Below are positions 53,531 through 64,000 of a DNA stretch of 64,000 bases, in pieces. This DNA is from Earliella scabrosa (lineage: Eukaryota > Basidiomycota > Agaricomycetes > Polyporales > Polyporaceae). The notes beneath the pieces are model-generated. The model saw nothing but the letters and a program-made list of their open reading frames with translations. It ran no database searches and was not told where the DNA came from. Position 1 is the stretch's first letter; each line of letters begins with the position of its first letter. The DNA lies in contig JABYQQ010000017.1 of the NCBI GenBank assembly GCA_022605405.1, positions 1,178,001 through 1,242,000 of the forward strand, written 5' to 3'. A program made the translations under genes and the position numbers.

Positions 53531-55415
53531 ATCACCGTCGGAGGAAAGTCTGAATCAGGCTCAGACTGACAATGCGCGTGAAGTCTCTTGCAGTCCGTGC
53601 ATGAGCACATGCCTCGTACACATGACCTTTATTGACCTGCGTGCGAGCGACGACACACGCATGATGAAGCCAGGCTCGCACCGCGTGTCGTGTATGAGGT
53701 TCTCTGACATACAAAGCTCTATCGAGTGCCGCCTGTCGAATGGAAGGACCGGCTCGAGGACGACGAAGGCTGCTTCCATCAAGCGGGCAGGAATACCACA
53801 AGGCCCAGTCCAGTCGAGTGCATATATCGGAGTCACCGCACACTATCGAAGGAGAAGGTCAGTCGACAGGGTCGAGCAGAGCGAGCCTCGAAACTCACCC
53901 AGCGGATCGCCGTCCTTGTGTGACGCCCCAGTCTCGAGTCGAATCCCGAGCGTGGACCACCTCCAACGCCGGCTATTCGTCTTTCGTTGAGCTCGCCGCT
54001 GCTCAAGACCTGCCCGGCAGCGCGCACCGTAGGGAAACGATAGAAGATATCACACGTCAGCGGTCGCATCCCAAACCCGGTTCAACGAACGATCAGCGAG
54101 ACGCACTCGCACATGATAGCGCAGCCCTGCTAATAATGATGCCGATGTGTCATGCGTACGTCGGCCATCGCCGTCGTAGGCGTCGATGACCCAGACCTGC
54201 CGCCCATCTGGCCCTCGAGCGAGGTCGACCATCGTCAGCAGGTCGGGATACGAGGCCAAATAGCGCGGGATGCGCAGGGACATGGCACCCAGGAGAACTC
54301 GAGCAGATGGCGCTAGTAGGGCTCCCTCGCGTCTTTCCGACAGCATGCCCTTCTTCAGACGATAACGCGAACTGTGTGGACAGTGTAGTGGTGGGACACG
54401 TATTCGTTATCAATGCACGAGATCGGGTAGCAAGCTCTGCCCAGCTCGAAGCGTTCAGCCTTGAATGGCCAAATGGACCAGGTTGTCGGAGAGGCATGGG
54501 TCGGGGCATTCTCGTGGATGCAGCTCAGAACGCTGAGTGATAACCGCGTCCAGCGGTGAGGCGAGGAAGAAGAGAGGAAGCTTTTAGCCCAGCTCGGATT
54601 CAGACATGGATTCTGAACTGCCACGTCCGCTGCTGCTATCGCACAGGGGCGTGGGTCTCGCGAACAAAGATGCATATTGTCTGGCCATGCGGAAGTACAA
54701 AGTGCAAACAGCGTGATGGCAGAATGAACGAACTAAGCGTGCCAGCGACACCATGCCGTGTGAAGCGTGACACGAGCTCAAAATTGTTCTTTGGGATACA
54801 GTGGATAGAGGGGGATGGGAAGTAATGGTAGACACGTACGAAGTCGGGAGAACGGCGAGAGATGGGACGATCGTGAGGTAGACTCACCTGGAGCTGCATG
54901 AACATCGATGCATATCCTCCCATAGTCCGCTATACGGTCCTTCAACGCAAGACACTCGCCCAGGCTCGAGCGTGGCCACGAACAGGTCCACTGCTTCCGG
55001 CCCTTTAGTCCATTCTAATTGGTCCAGCAGGTGTCGATAGGTGTCGAGAGTGGCGGTAAGAGGCCGGGCCAGCACAGTACAATGGGCGCATGCAGACAAG
55101 CGTGAGAGAGAGCAGCTGCAGCAGACCGTGAGCTCGAGCGCGAGTGTGCTGGTTGAAGAGCTGCGAGGCTTTGGCGAAGCCGCAAGAGAGGGTCGGAGTT
55201 GGGTCCGGAAAAGGGCGTCAGAAAGTCTGGGGTTAGGGTTTGTGATCAGCACTCCTTTCGATGTTCGAAACTTCGAACGCTGGGCTTCTATCGTTCTGCT
55301 GCTTCTGGACACCATCTTGAGCCCGCCGTCAGCCGTTTAAGCAAGAGCTTACAGCTCAGTGCTCAGCTCTTTGTCCCGGTGTCGAGACGATTAGTTGCGG
55401 CTTCCGAGTCGGTCG
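53531..55415. other. Spacer between the two F-box blocks; no confident gene
   Basis: Not shared by the two duplicated blocks. Minus-strand frames near 55,315-54,884 (LDTYRHLLDQLEWTKGPEAV) and 54,346-54,050 (AMSLRIPRYLASYPDLLTMV) could be exons of one gene on the minus strand, but I cannot join them or recognise a family. No transposon ends found. Confidence 0.35.
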
Positions 55416-55419
55416 TAGA

Positions 55420-57350
55420 ATCTCCCACTGGCAACAGAGGTGCTCGAGAACTTGCTTCAAGCTTTCATGTACGACTCACGGCCATCCGTTCCAGTCTCAC
55501 CCATCAACCAAACATGTCGATACTCCGTGAACCGGTGACCAGTATTCTATGACGCGAAAGAACGGCGTTTGTGGCGAAGCCTGTACCTGGTGGTATTCGA
55601 CGATCCGAGGATTGGCCCACTGACAATCTATGACGGTATGCTCTGCTCGACTCCGATCCCGTCTATCGGTGTACTCACAACAGCAATTCTTAATCACAAG
55701 ACTTCGGTTGGCAAAAACAGCTCACCGAGAGACTCTGCGCTCAATGCCACGGAGGGCAGATGCTCCGCCGGCGCCATGTTCGAGTCTTGAAAGTTGAGAC
55801 GAAGCCCTGGCACAAGCTCTGGTCGACGGACGGCGTCTTGAGACTCGATCTTCATGGACGACCTTTCAGACACCACCGGCGATCCGCAAGCTCACATCCG
55901 ACTGCTCCGCGCGCTGATAGCGGTCATCAAGACCGCGGCGCCCTCCGTCTCCAACTCCGATACCACCTCCAATGACCCTGTTATCGCAGAAAACACACAG
56001 CAGTCACCCAGCTTCACGGTGAAGCACCCCCCTCCCCACCCCTGGTCGAGTCTCAGCACCCGTCTCTCAATGTCCTCTGGTTCAGAGAGACGCTCTCCCG
56101 AGGACTGCCGTACTTGCTCACGAAGCTCCTCTCGTCCGACTCATCCGGAAGAGACTGGCGCGGAGGAAGACGACAGGGACGTGGACTTGGAAAACGACGA
56201 GTTGTACCTCCCCTTCCCGCCTCTGCCCGACTTCGAGACGCTCGTTGACATCGCGGAGGAAAACAACGGCGACGATGACTTGAATAGCGACGAGTCGGAC
56301 GGTGACTACATCCCTCCGAACACCGCGACGTCTTCCTCCTCCTCTTCCTCGTCCGCGATGCCTCACCCTCAGCTTCAGTTTGAGGTGCCGACTCTGCGGG
56401 AGTACTGTGGCTGCGCTGCAATTGGCTCGCTGCTGCGCGCGCCGTTGCGAGTGAATGCCAGCGCGCACGCATATCGATTCTGCGGACGTTGCGCGGCTCG
56501 AAGCGTAGGGCCGTACAGCGGGCGGTATAGGGAGCGGCACAGGGTTCTGATGCTTCCGCGGCTGAACCGGATGAATTGGAGGAGTGGAAGAAGCACGCGC
56601 GGGATTGGGCGGGGATGGAAGGCCTTTGGAGGTAAGTGACCGTTCTGCTGGGCTAACTCCAACTCGACGTCGGTAGAGGACTCCGTGCTGACCGAGTATC
56701 TTGCTGCAGACGGCTCGTATGTTGGTTGGACTAAGGATGACGAGCTCGACGACGAAGACCTGCACGAAGCCTGGATCATCGTCTCCATGTCCTTCCGCAT
56801 CAGCCATTACTCCGCGTCCCCGCTCTTCGCATTCCCAGACAGGCCGACCATCCACCTCGCGGGCGACATGGGCGGTGTGGGCCGGGTTGGGAGCGTCGAC
56901 GTGCACGATAATAACGTGCGGCGCGTGCACGGCGCGGTGAGCATGCTCCCGGATGGGAGCGTTCGATGGTCGTTGGTGAGTGTTTCGTCAGTTGTTTTGG
57001 GATCGACGGATCGAGTGCGCCCGAGAGTGCGGAGAGAGGACCGTGTTTGGGATGTGAATGTGGCGAACGCTGACGCTCGACGTTGTTTTCGGGACAGATG
57101 TCGACCGCGCCGAACTCGACGGAGGACGAGTGGGCGTCGGAGGCGGTCCAGCTCGGCGGCGTAGGCTCTGCGATGGGCTCGATCGGGATGTGGACCGGGG
57201 CGCAGCTTGAAGACGGCGATCCGCTCGGTATGTCGAGCCTCTCGTTCTGCTCAGCTCGTCGCGCTGATGCTGACTTTGCCGAGTCTGCACCTGTGCCAGG
57301 CGTGTTTTGGCAGTGGCGACGGTGCGGTGAAACGGTTGCATACCTCTACT
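55420..57350 (+). pseudogene. F-box-type protein, decayed copy B
   Basis: Follows copy A from the F-box onward: LPLATEVLENLL for LPTEVLESILL, FYDAKERRLWRSLYLVVFDD, LSDTTGDPQAHIRLLRALIA, then DEDLHEAWIIVSMSFRI, DRPTIHLAGDMGG, MLPDGSVRWSL and EDEWASEAVQLGGVGSAMGS. Frames shift within the F-box (about 55,500-55,550, with a TGA between QTCRYSVNR and the next block). Several hundred bases of the middle are missing, and a 2-bp gain near 57,316 moves the terminal stop out of frame. The best-preserved part is the C-terminal third. Confidence 0.72.
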
Positions 57351-58222
57351 CCTTGCCCATGCGCATGTCTTCGTGGCTCACGGATCGGAAGCGCTGTACG
57401 AGTTCGCTCGCACAAGATACCTCCCGTCATTGCCAGAGACAGAGTCGTACGGACCAATCCCTGGTGGCAGTTTGTCCCTGGATGACGGCGCAGGAGTCGG
57501 CCGAAAGTCGGGGCATAGGTAGATCTTGGGCGCAGCTGCTCACAGACAAGGTCAAGGCGAGCTGTTCGTATCGTGGGACAAGGCAAGCTCCACAGCGTGG
57601 AAATACATAGCCGCTTTCCATACGAAGGGCACAAGCCTCAAGTACATTCGACTATCCATAACGTCCTCCCCGGGGCGCGCTTGAGAAATCCCTGCAACTC
57701 AGACAACTGGGATCCAAGCAGCGGAAGATTGTCAGCTTATGTGTGCCGCAGTGGATGACTGCAATGATCCGTACCAAGTACACGAGTCCAATCTTCAGCC
57801 CCCGTGCAGCACGGCTCGCGATCGTGACTCCTCCTCCCATGCTTTGCGTAGTTTGATCCTGGGTCTATCGGGGATGTCGCAAAAGAATGATTGACGACCG
57901 ATTCTGGGGAATCGCATGTCGTTGGTGCTCCATCGACGACTCGGACGATGAGTCCAGTCTTTCCATGGCTTTCCTATATCTGCCGACCAGGACAAGGGAT
58001 GTGGCAACGGTTGGCGAGACAGGGTCTCATAGTCCCAGCAAAAAACAGATTCGTGCTTGACCTGCCCCTCCGCTAGTGCCTGCTGCTTGCTCTTCTCGAG
58101 TCTATCTGCTAAAGTGTGTTGCGTTGGTGTATACCACAGGCGCTTGAACCCTGGGGTAATACGTTGAGGTTGCGGTCATTCAGTTGATTGTGTGTGAAGC
58201 CAGTAGTAGCAGCAATATTTGA

Positions 58223-59510
58223 TCACATACCAGAAGGTACATAGTACAGTTTGACCAAGATGTCACATTGAGGCCCTAGATGGTCATCGCCAAGTCGGAG
58301 ACAGATCTGCTCCTTCCACCATGACTCATCGTACTTGGGATCATTGTCAGGGAATGCGAACACAACCTGACGCAGCTTGTGATATGACCTAAGCCGGCGT
58401 ATTCCCTCCGCTATGTGGGTCGCGAAGAGAGTAGTCAATAACCCAGCTCGGTCGACGTAGAACGAAACCCAGGAAGCGAGGTCAATCCGGATTGTGTGGA
58501 GGACATGTCCAGACGCCGACACAGAGTCGAGAATGGCACAGATGCTTCGTGATAAGACTTGTAAGTAGTTTGCCGGACCCGATGGTGTCTCCTTGTTGAA
58601 CGCGCAGACGGCTGGGCCAGGGCCCGTGAATATCATTGACAGAACTTGAAGGTTTTTAGCCATTCTGATGCATTCCTTGACACTATCTGGAAATGGGATA
58701 AGTATATGGATCACAATAACCGGCGCACGAGAACTGATCTACTGACCCGCAAGCTTATCGTACTGGATATGGAGCTCTAGCTGTGTGAAGGAAACTCCGA
58801 AGGAGCCAGGAGCAACGTTAAGGCTTCCAGCCAACGAGTCCTGGGGAGGGGGGCAAATTCGAGATGACGGTCGGAAGTTCAGGTTCGACATGCCAGTGAT
58901 CGAGGTACAGATGGAGACGCACAACAATCCTAAGGTGCCGGAGAGCCCGGCATCTTCCCGATGGAGAACCAAATGCAGGAAAAGATGAGGTGACACTGCG
59001 CTCCTTGAAGGTTCCATAGACACGCAGTTCGAGTTGCTGGAGAGATGGAAGGGACCAGATGTAGCGCAGGATGGCGCGAGATGCATATGGAGACCATGTG
59101 ATTAAAAGCTGGGTGACAGTAGCGTCGGTCCAGAGGTATAGTCCCATGTCCGCATACCGTGGAGGAACTCTACTCCAGTCGCTGTAGAATCGGAGGGTAA
59201 AGCAGTTCTTCAGCAGATGTGGAAGTGGCATGCGAGGGAAGGGGGTGTGGCTAGTGCCACCGACAGTGAGGATGCGAACAGTGTCCGCAAGGAGCGGTCG
59301 ACTGAGCAGTGTTCGAATGAGGAGGTCGACGTGAGAAGAAGAGTTGATGTTGACCTCGTACAGGAGATTGAACTGACTGCGGGAGACCCAGGCGGAACAG
59401 ACGAGGGCGAGCTCGCGCCAGACGGGATATGAATAGTCTCGGAGATACAATACGCGACATTCATTGATGATATGTTCGTAAATCTCCAGGGGAATGCGGC
59501 AGTTCTCCAT
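58223..59510 (-). CDS. F-box-like protein of a second type, copy B
   Basis: ATG at 59,510 (MENCRIPLEIYEHIINECRV) aligns with the start of copy A. Exon 1 runs to LRHLRIV; an intron of about 95 nt without the MITE follows; exon 2 (SFGVSFTQLELHIQYDKLAG) and a last exon from DSVKECIRMAKNLQV to VKLYYVPSGM at 58,223. Coding is uninterrupted in all exons. Differences from copy A are spread along the protein (about one in five residues in places), and KETPSGPANYLQ differs in length, so the duplication is not very recent and both copies seem to have stayed open. Confidence 0.68.
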
Positions 59511-60034
59511 CTTGTGCTGCCAGGACTGAGGAGGGACGAAAGGAGGGGAGAGCGACTGACTCGCACAGTGGGCGGCAGTTGGAACCAAGTAGATATTCTC
59601 TCCCGTTCACGGGTTCTCGTGCACGCTATAGGAGAAGTTCGCATCGCCTTTCACCGCCGTATCCCACCGACAGTAATTCTGTGGTTCAGAAGATACCGAA
59701 TATGAGCGTCTTAGTGGATGCTAATGCTATACTAGTCAGACTCATAGTATTATCACCGCCTCAGGAAGAATCCCGGGTCCACTAGGGCCCTGAGCCAGGG
59801 CGATGTATGGCGATGCTACACGCAAACACGTCTTCTGCGCCGCTGCCTTCCGTCAAAGGATGCTATACTTATGCGGTTCGAGGCTGCGTAAAGACACTTA
59901 AAGCGCTCACTTGCCTCTCACAGAGTCACATACTTGGGGTCACTTACGGTGCGCTTATGCACAAATTGTATCGGGTCACAACCGGGGTGATGTTACCAGT
60001 CTCGATACACATTACCACAATAATGTAGGGTCCA

Positions 60035-63000
60035 TCACTCGAACACGACGAGAACGTCACCCGCCTTGACTGCAGCACCTTCCTTCACGCCGGGTCCCAG
60101 CGCTTTCACCACTCGCCCGACGTTCTCGTCTCCTGCTTCGACATTCACCTCCGTCTTCATCGCCTCCAACACAATCAGGACATCCTCTGCGGACTTGACC
60201 GTATCTCCCACAGCGCACTTGATCTTCCAAACATTCGCTGCGAGCGACGACGTCACACACGGCGCACGTTCGTCGACTGCCTCGATCCGTGAGTACAAGG
60301 ACACTCCATCGTCCAGGAGAGCAGAGCACACGTACACCTTGTAGTTGCGACAGGAGCAGACTCGGACGCGTCTTGTCTCTGCGCTTCCATTGCCGCGCGA
60401 CGTTCGCGATCCCACTCCGCAAACAGCTCGCGTTCGCTGAAGATCGTAAGCTCTGATTACTCGGAGTCGGACACTCGAGGAGCGGACTGTAGACTCACCG
60501 TGACTCCTCGACAGCTACCCCTAGAGCCTGCTTCTGCTTGAACTCCAGGACCTCGTCGGCGATGCTGTCGACGAACTCGGTGTACTCCGCCATCGAGAAC
60601 GTGCGCTCCTCGATCTGACCGTCGGAAACTCGGGTCAGCTTGCCAACGAGACCGGCGAGGAGAACTGCGAACCTTGAAGACGTATTGCCCCGCGTCGAAC
60701 TGGTTCTCGGCCTGCGGTACACGTCAGCGAGGAGCCTGCAGCACGAACCCAGACCGAAACCGGCTCACCTGCAAGTACTCTTCCTCGCTGACGACATCCA
60801 AAGCGAGCTGTGCGCCGACGTTCGACGTTGAGCATGATACGCAACACATCAACCATCATGCAACGGGCACCCACCTGGTCGAAAGGCCGCAACAGCCACG
60901 GGCTGTCCGCCGCAAAGTCACGCCCCTTTCCCCACGTCTGCCACGGCGGCAGCGTGCGCCCGTAGAGCTGGTATCCTCCCGGCGACTCGATCGGGTAGAT
61001 GGCCGCGACGAGCCCTGCAATTCCGAGGGCGCCCTGGTGCGACGATTCAGCTCTATGGAAGGCGAGATGAGATGATTCGAAGTAGGGCGAAGCTCACCCG
61101 GGGCGTATACGTGCGGGAGGGGTTCATCTTCTGGCCGACGAGGCGGCAGCGCGGGTCGATCTACAAAGTGTCAAGTGAGTCTAGGCCAGCCAAGAGTCAC
61201 GTCCGAGAAGTAGACGTACGGGAACGAGAAACGGGCACGCGAGGTAGAACCCGACTCCAAACACCAGCTACAGTCTGGAGTCAGCGTACTCCCATTCACG
61301 ACGATCTCAAACGAACCTACTCACAAAGTCCGTCCCAACAAGCAGCCGCAGCGCGTCCTCCGCGCCCGCCAACCCATTGTTCCGCGCGAGGTACTCGACG
61401 TTGCTCGGAAGGTACGCCGCGCGGCTCCGGACGCTCCGCATGTACCGCGCCAGTGCCTCGCGGCACCATCGGTCGTCGAGCACGATCGGGAACGTGATGC
61501 GCCGCGCGGGGAAGGTAAGCGCGTCGACGCGCGCGGGCACACTCGCCTCGGCCGCGATCAGCGCGGCGAGTACGGTGCTTTGCGAGGTGACGAGCGGGTC
61601 GAAGTGTACCTATGGATCACCGAGTTGATCAGCTCAGACTTCGAGTGCAAGGGGACCATGAACTTGGACTTGCCATGGTCGAGCGGATGCAGGGCGCGAG
61701 GAACCATACCCCAGGCACCCCGCGCGCATGGATCGCCGTCTCGAGCGCATGGATGCGCGCGCGAACCGCAAAGTCGAGGGTCATGTCTCCGAACTCGACC
61801 AAGATCGCCGAGTTGCCTGCCTGCCGGAACACAACTGCTGGACGCTCCGTGGTGGGATCGGCGGGGACGGTGTGCAGGCGCGGGTCTACTCGGGTGCTGG
61901 TGTCGACGTCCTCGGGCTCGGCGGATGCGGTGAGGGAGGACGGCGGGGCTGGTACGAGGGTGAGGGGTTGTGCTTGCGCGATGCGGGCGAAGTAGTCTTC
62001 TTGGGCCTTATGCAGCGCGATAGCGCGGTCGTAAGACACGGGCTGGAATCTGAGAGTGTTGCCCGCCCTCAGCTGGCCCAGCTTCCAGCTACGAATGCAT
62101 CCGGGAAAGTGAGCAATGCGCTACTAGCTGTCGAATAAACGAATCTCTAGCTGAACTCACAGATCCGCACTCGCGACCGTGCACACGCACACGTACCCGC
62201 CCATGTCCGGGCCCTCGTGCGTCAGAATGACAGGCGTGTCCCCATTAACGTTCACCGTCCCGAACGCGTACCCGTTGTCCAGAATATTGCTCGGGTGCGA
62301 CCCGCCCTCTCCGCCGTTCGCGCGCGCCCATGCGATCCGCGCACCGTCGAGGCGCACTCCCATCCGGTTGCTCGCTGGGCTGATCGTCCACTGTGTGGCG
62401 AAGAAGTCGGAGAGGCCGTCGGGCGTGATGAATGTCGGGTCGCACTGCGGGCCGGGGAGGACACGGATTGTCCAGTCGGAGGGATAGGTGGGGATATGCT
62501 CCGATGGGAGCGAGAAGGCACTGGCATCGAGGGGAAGACGGGAAGGGTCGAAGGCGGCGAGCGCGATGTGGTCTCCGGCGGTGAGCGGACGGCCTTGGTA
62601 GCCTCCGAGACCCATCGACGTCGCTTTCGAGCCAAGATACTTCGGGATCTCCGGGAAGCCGCCTTTCACAGCCAAATACGCTCGCATACCCGTGCCCTGC
62701 ATAGTCCCAACCGCGAGCTTGCTGCCCGCGGGGATCACGACCCGTTCCCACATGCGGACCTCCACTCCGTCCACCGTAACCCTGGCCAGAGCACCAGTGA
62801 TGGCGACCACGGCTGGAGAGTGGAAGAGCAGGCGGCAGCCTGTGAGCGTCATCTCGAGCCCCTCCGTGCCAGGATCGTTCCCGACGAGGACATTCGCCAT
62901 CCGGAATGCAAACGCGTCCATCGGGCCGCTGCGCGGCATGCCGAGACCGATCCGACGACCGGGGTAGTCTTGCACGGTCGTCTCGATGCCGCCGCTCAGT

Positions 63001-64000
63001 ACCGTAAAAGCTCTGCAAGAACGTGAGCTGACTGTTCCGAGTAAACGCTCCGCACTCACCTTGGCGTGTACGAGAACGACTCGAGGAATGTCGTCATCGC
63101 GTTCCCGGCTCTGAACGTGTTCGACGCGCAGATCGCACGCAGGTACGCGATATTGTTGGGCGGGCCGTATACCTTCGTCCTCGCAAGCGCGTCCGAGAGC
63201 CGCTCGATTGCCTCTGCGCGCGTCGAGCCGGTCGCGATGAGCTTGCACGCCAGGGGATCGTAGTGCGGCGTGATCGTCGTGCCCGTCTCGACCCACGACT
63301 CGACTCTCAGCCAGTCTGCGTCCGGGAACTCGACGTGCTGCAGGACGCCGGGGCATGGCTTGAATTGCGTTGAAGGGTTCTCGCAGTATACGCGGACTTC
63401 GATGGAGTGCGCGAGGCGGTCGGACGGTGGGGTGGTGTAGAGACTCTGGTCGTAGAAGGGGTGAGAGAGGACACTGCCGTTGATGTTGTCGCGCTTGGTT
63501 ATGCCTTGGAGGATCATGAGCTCGACAATGTCGAGACCGGGGTTGATTTGCTCAGTGACTGGGTGCTCGACCTGCTCCGCGACGCTGTGAGACGATGCTC
63601 GTGTGCCGCTATGGAAGACGTACGCACCTGGAGACGGGTGTTCATCTCGAGGAAGAAAAACGCCCCGGTGTGGTCTTCCACCAGGAACTCGACGGTACCA
63701 GCTGATTCGTATCGAACGCGCTCAGCGAGGCGGACTGCCGCTGCGCACATCTTCGCCTGTACGTCTGCATGCGAGGAATCTGTGAGTATGTAGACGATGC
63801 TGGACACCATGAGCGTACCGGGATGGCGGAGCATGAAGGGACTAGGTGCCTCTTCGATGACCTTCTGGTGCCGTCTTTGCACGCTGCACTCGCGCTCGCC
63901 CATGTGTATCGCATGGCCGTGTCCGTCTCCAAACACCTGGGCTATTCAGGATCCACAAGAGAATATCTGACATGCGGGCTCACCTGTACCTCGACGTGCC
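60035..64000 (-). CDS. DUR1,2: Urea amidolyase, C-terminal (urea carboxylase) part, cut by the window edge
   Basis: Cytosolic biotin enzyme that carboxylates urea to allophanate; in fungi it is fused to allophanate hydrolase, expected N-terminally beyond 64,000. Visible order on the minus strand: biotin carboxylase ATP-grasp ([46 protein letters not shown]) and its C-terminal subdomain ([31 protein letters not shown]); the AHS2/KipA-like domain ([40 protein letters not shown]); the AHS1/KipI-like domain ([56 protein letters not shown]); and a biotin carboxyl carrier domain with EAMKTEV, whose Lys is the biotinylation site, ending at TGA 60,035-60,037. Many short introns; no lesion seen. Right edge is truncated by the window, not by mutation. 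Usually nitrogen-regulated in fungi. Confidence 0.9.

Noticed and set aside
1..64000. CRISPR arrays, bacterial operons, riboswitches or rRNA
   Set aside because: No regularly spaced direct repeats of CRISPR type and no rRNA signature; gene structure is eukaryotic with spliceosomal introns.

Overview
This is nuclear DNA of a filamentous basidiomycete, almost certainly an Agaricomycete. Genes carry many 50-60 nt GT-AG introns. A KDZ transposase with a CxC2 cysteine cluster sits beside a TET/JBP-type dioxygenase, and F-box genes of Agaricomycete type are present. No bacterial-style operon or ribosome-binding arrangement is seen. All calls come from reading translations and repeats by eye; no database search was run.

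Layout. 1.4-10 kb: a convergent TET/JBP dioxygenase gene (+) and KDZ transposase gene (-). The KDZ gene is broken by a 716-bp hAT-type MITE and, near its N-terminus, by a 1.87-kb inverted-repeat element that itself holds a 267-bp TA-flanked MITE. 10.3-22.7 kb plus a tail at 32.2 kb: three large unrecognised genes (one -, two +), at least partly repeat-like. The third is cut by a 457-bp hAT-type MITE and, near its C-terminus, by a 9.5-kb Ty1/copia composite with three LTRs (22,707-32,204). The composite carries a third hAT-type MITE with a tRNA-like segment.

33.3-41.2 kb: a segmental duplication carrying small secreted cysteine-containing proteins and an HNH-nuclease-like gene. The left HNH copy is intact apart from an AT-rich insertion in its intron; the right copies are decayed. 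A 419-bp fold-back element lies in the right block. 41.2-48.2 kb: a many-exon MFS permease of the Dal5/allantoate type with a 7-nt microexon, and an SNG1-like (DUF3533) membrane protein, both on the minus strand. 48.5-59.9 kb: a second tandem duplication of two convergent F-box-type genes. One + copy is degenerate, both - copies look intact, and a 237-bp TA MITE is present in only one copy. 60.0-64.0 kb: the C-terminal part of a urea amidolyase (urea carboxylase half) on the minus strand, running off the right edge.

The left half is a graveyard of nested mobile DNA in which target-site duplications and empty sites can be read directly. The right half is ordinary gene space shaped by two local duplications. 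The Dal5-type permease and urea amidolyase suggest ureide/urea nitrogen use, but they are 16 kb apart and the permease substrate is not determined by sequence. The most unusual single point is the MITE at 18,009-18,465: it splits a coding exon, yet its 3' end plus the duplicated target makes a splice acceptor that would restore the frame minus one valine.
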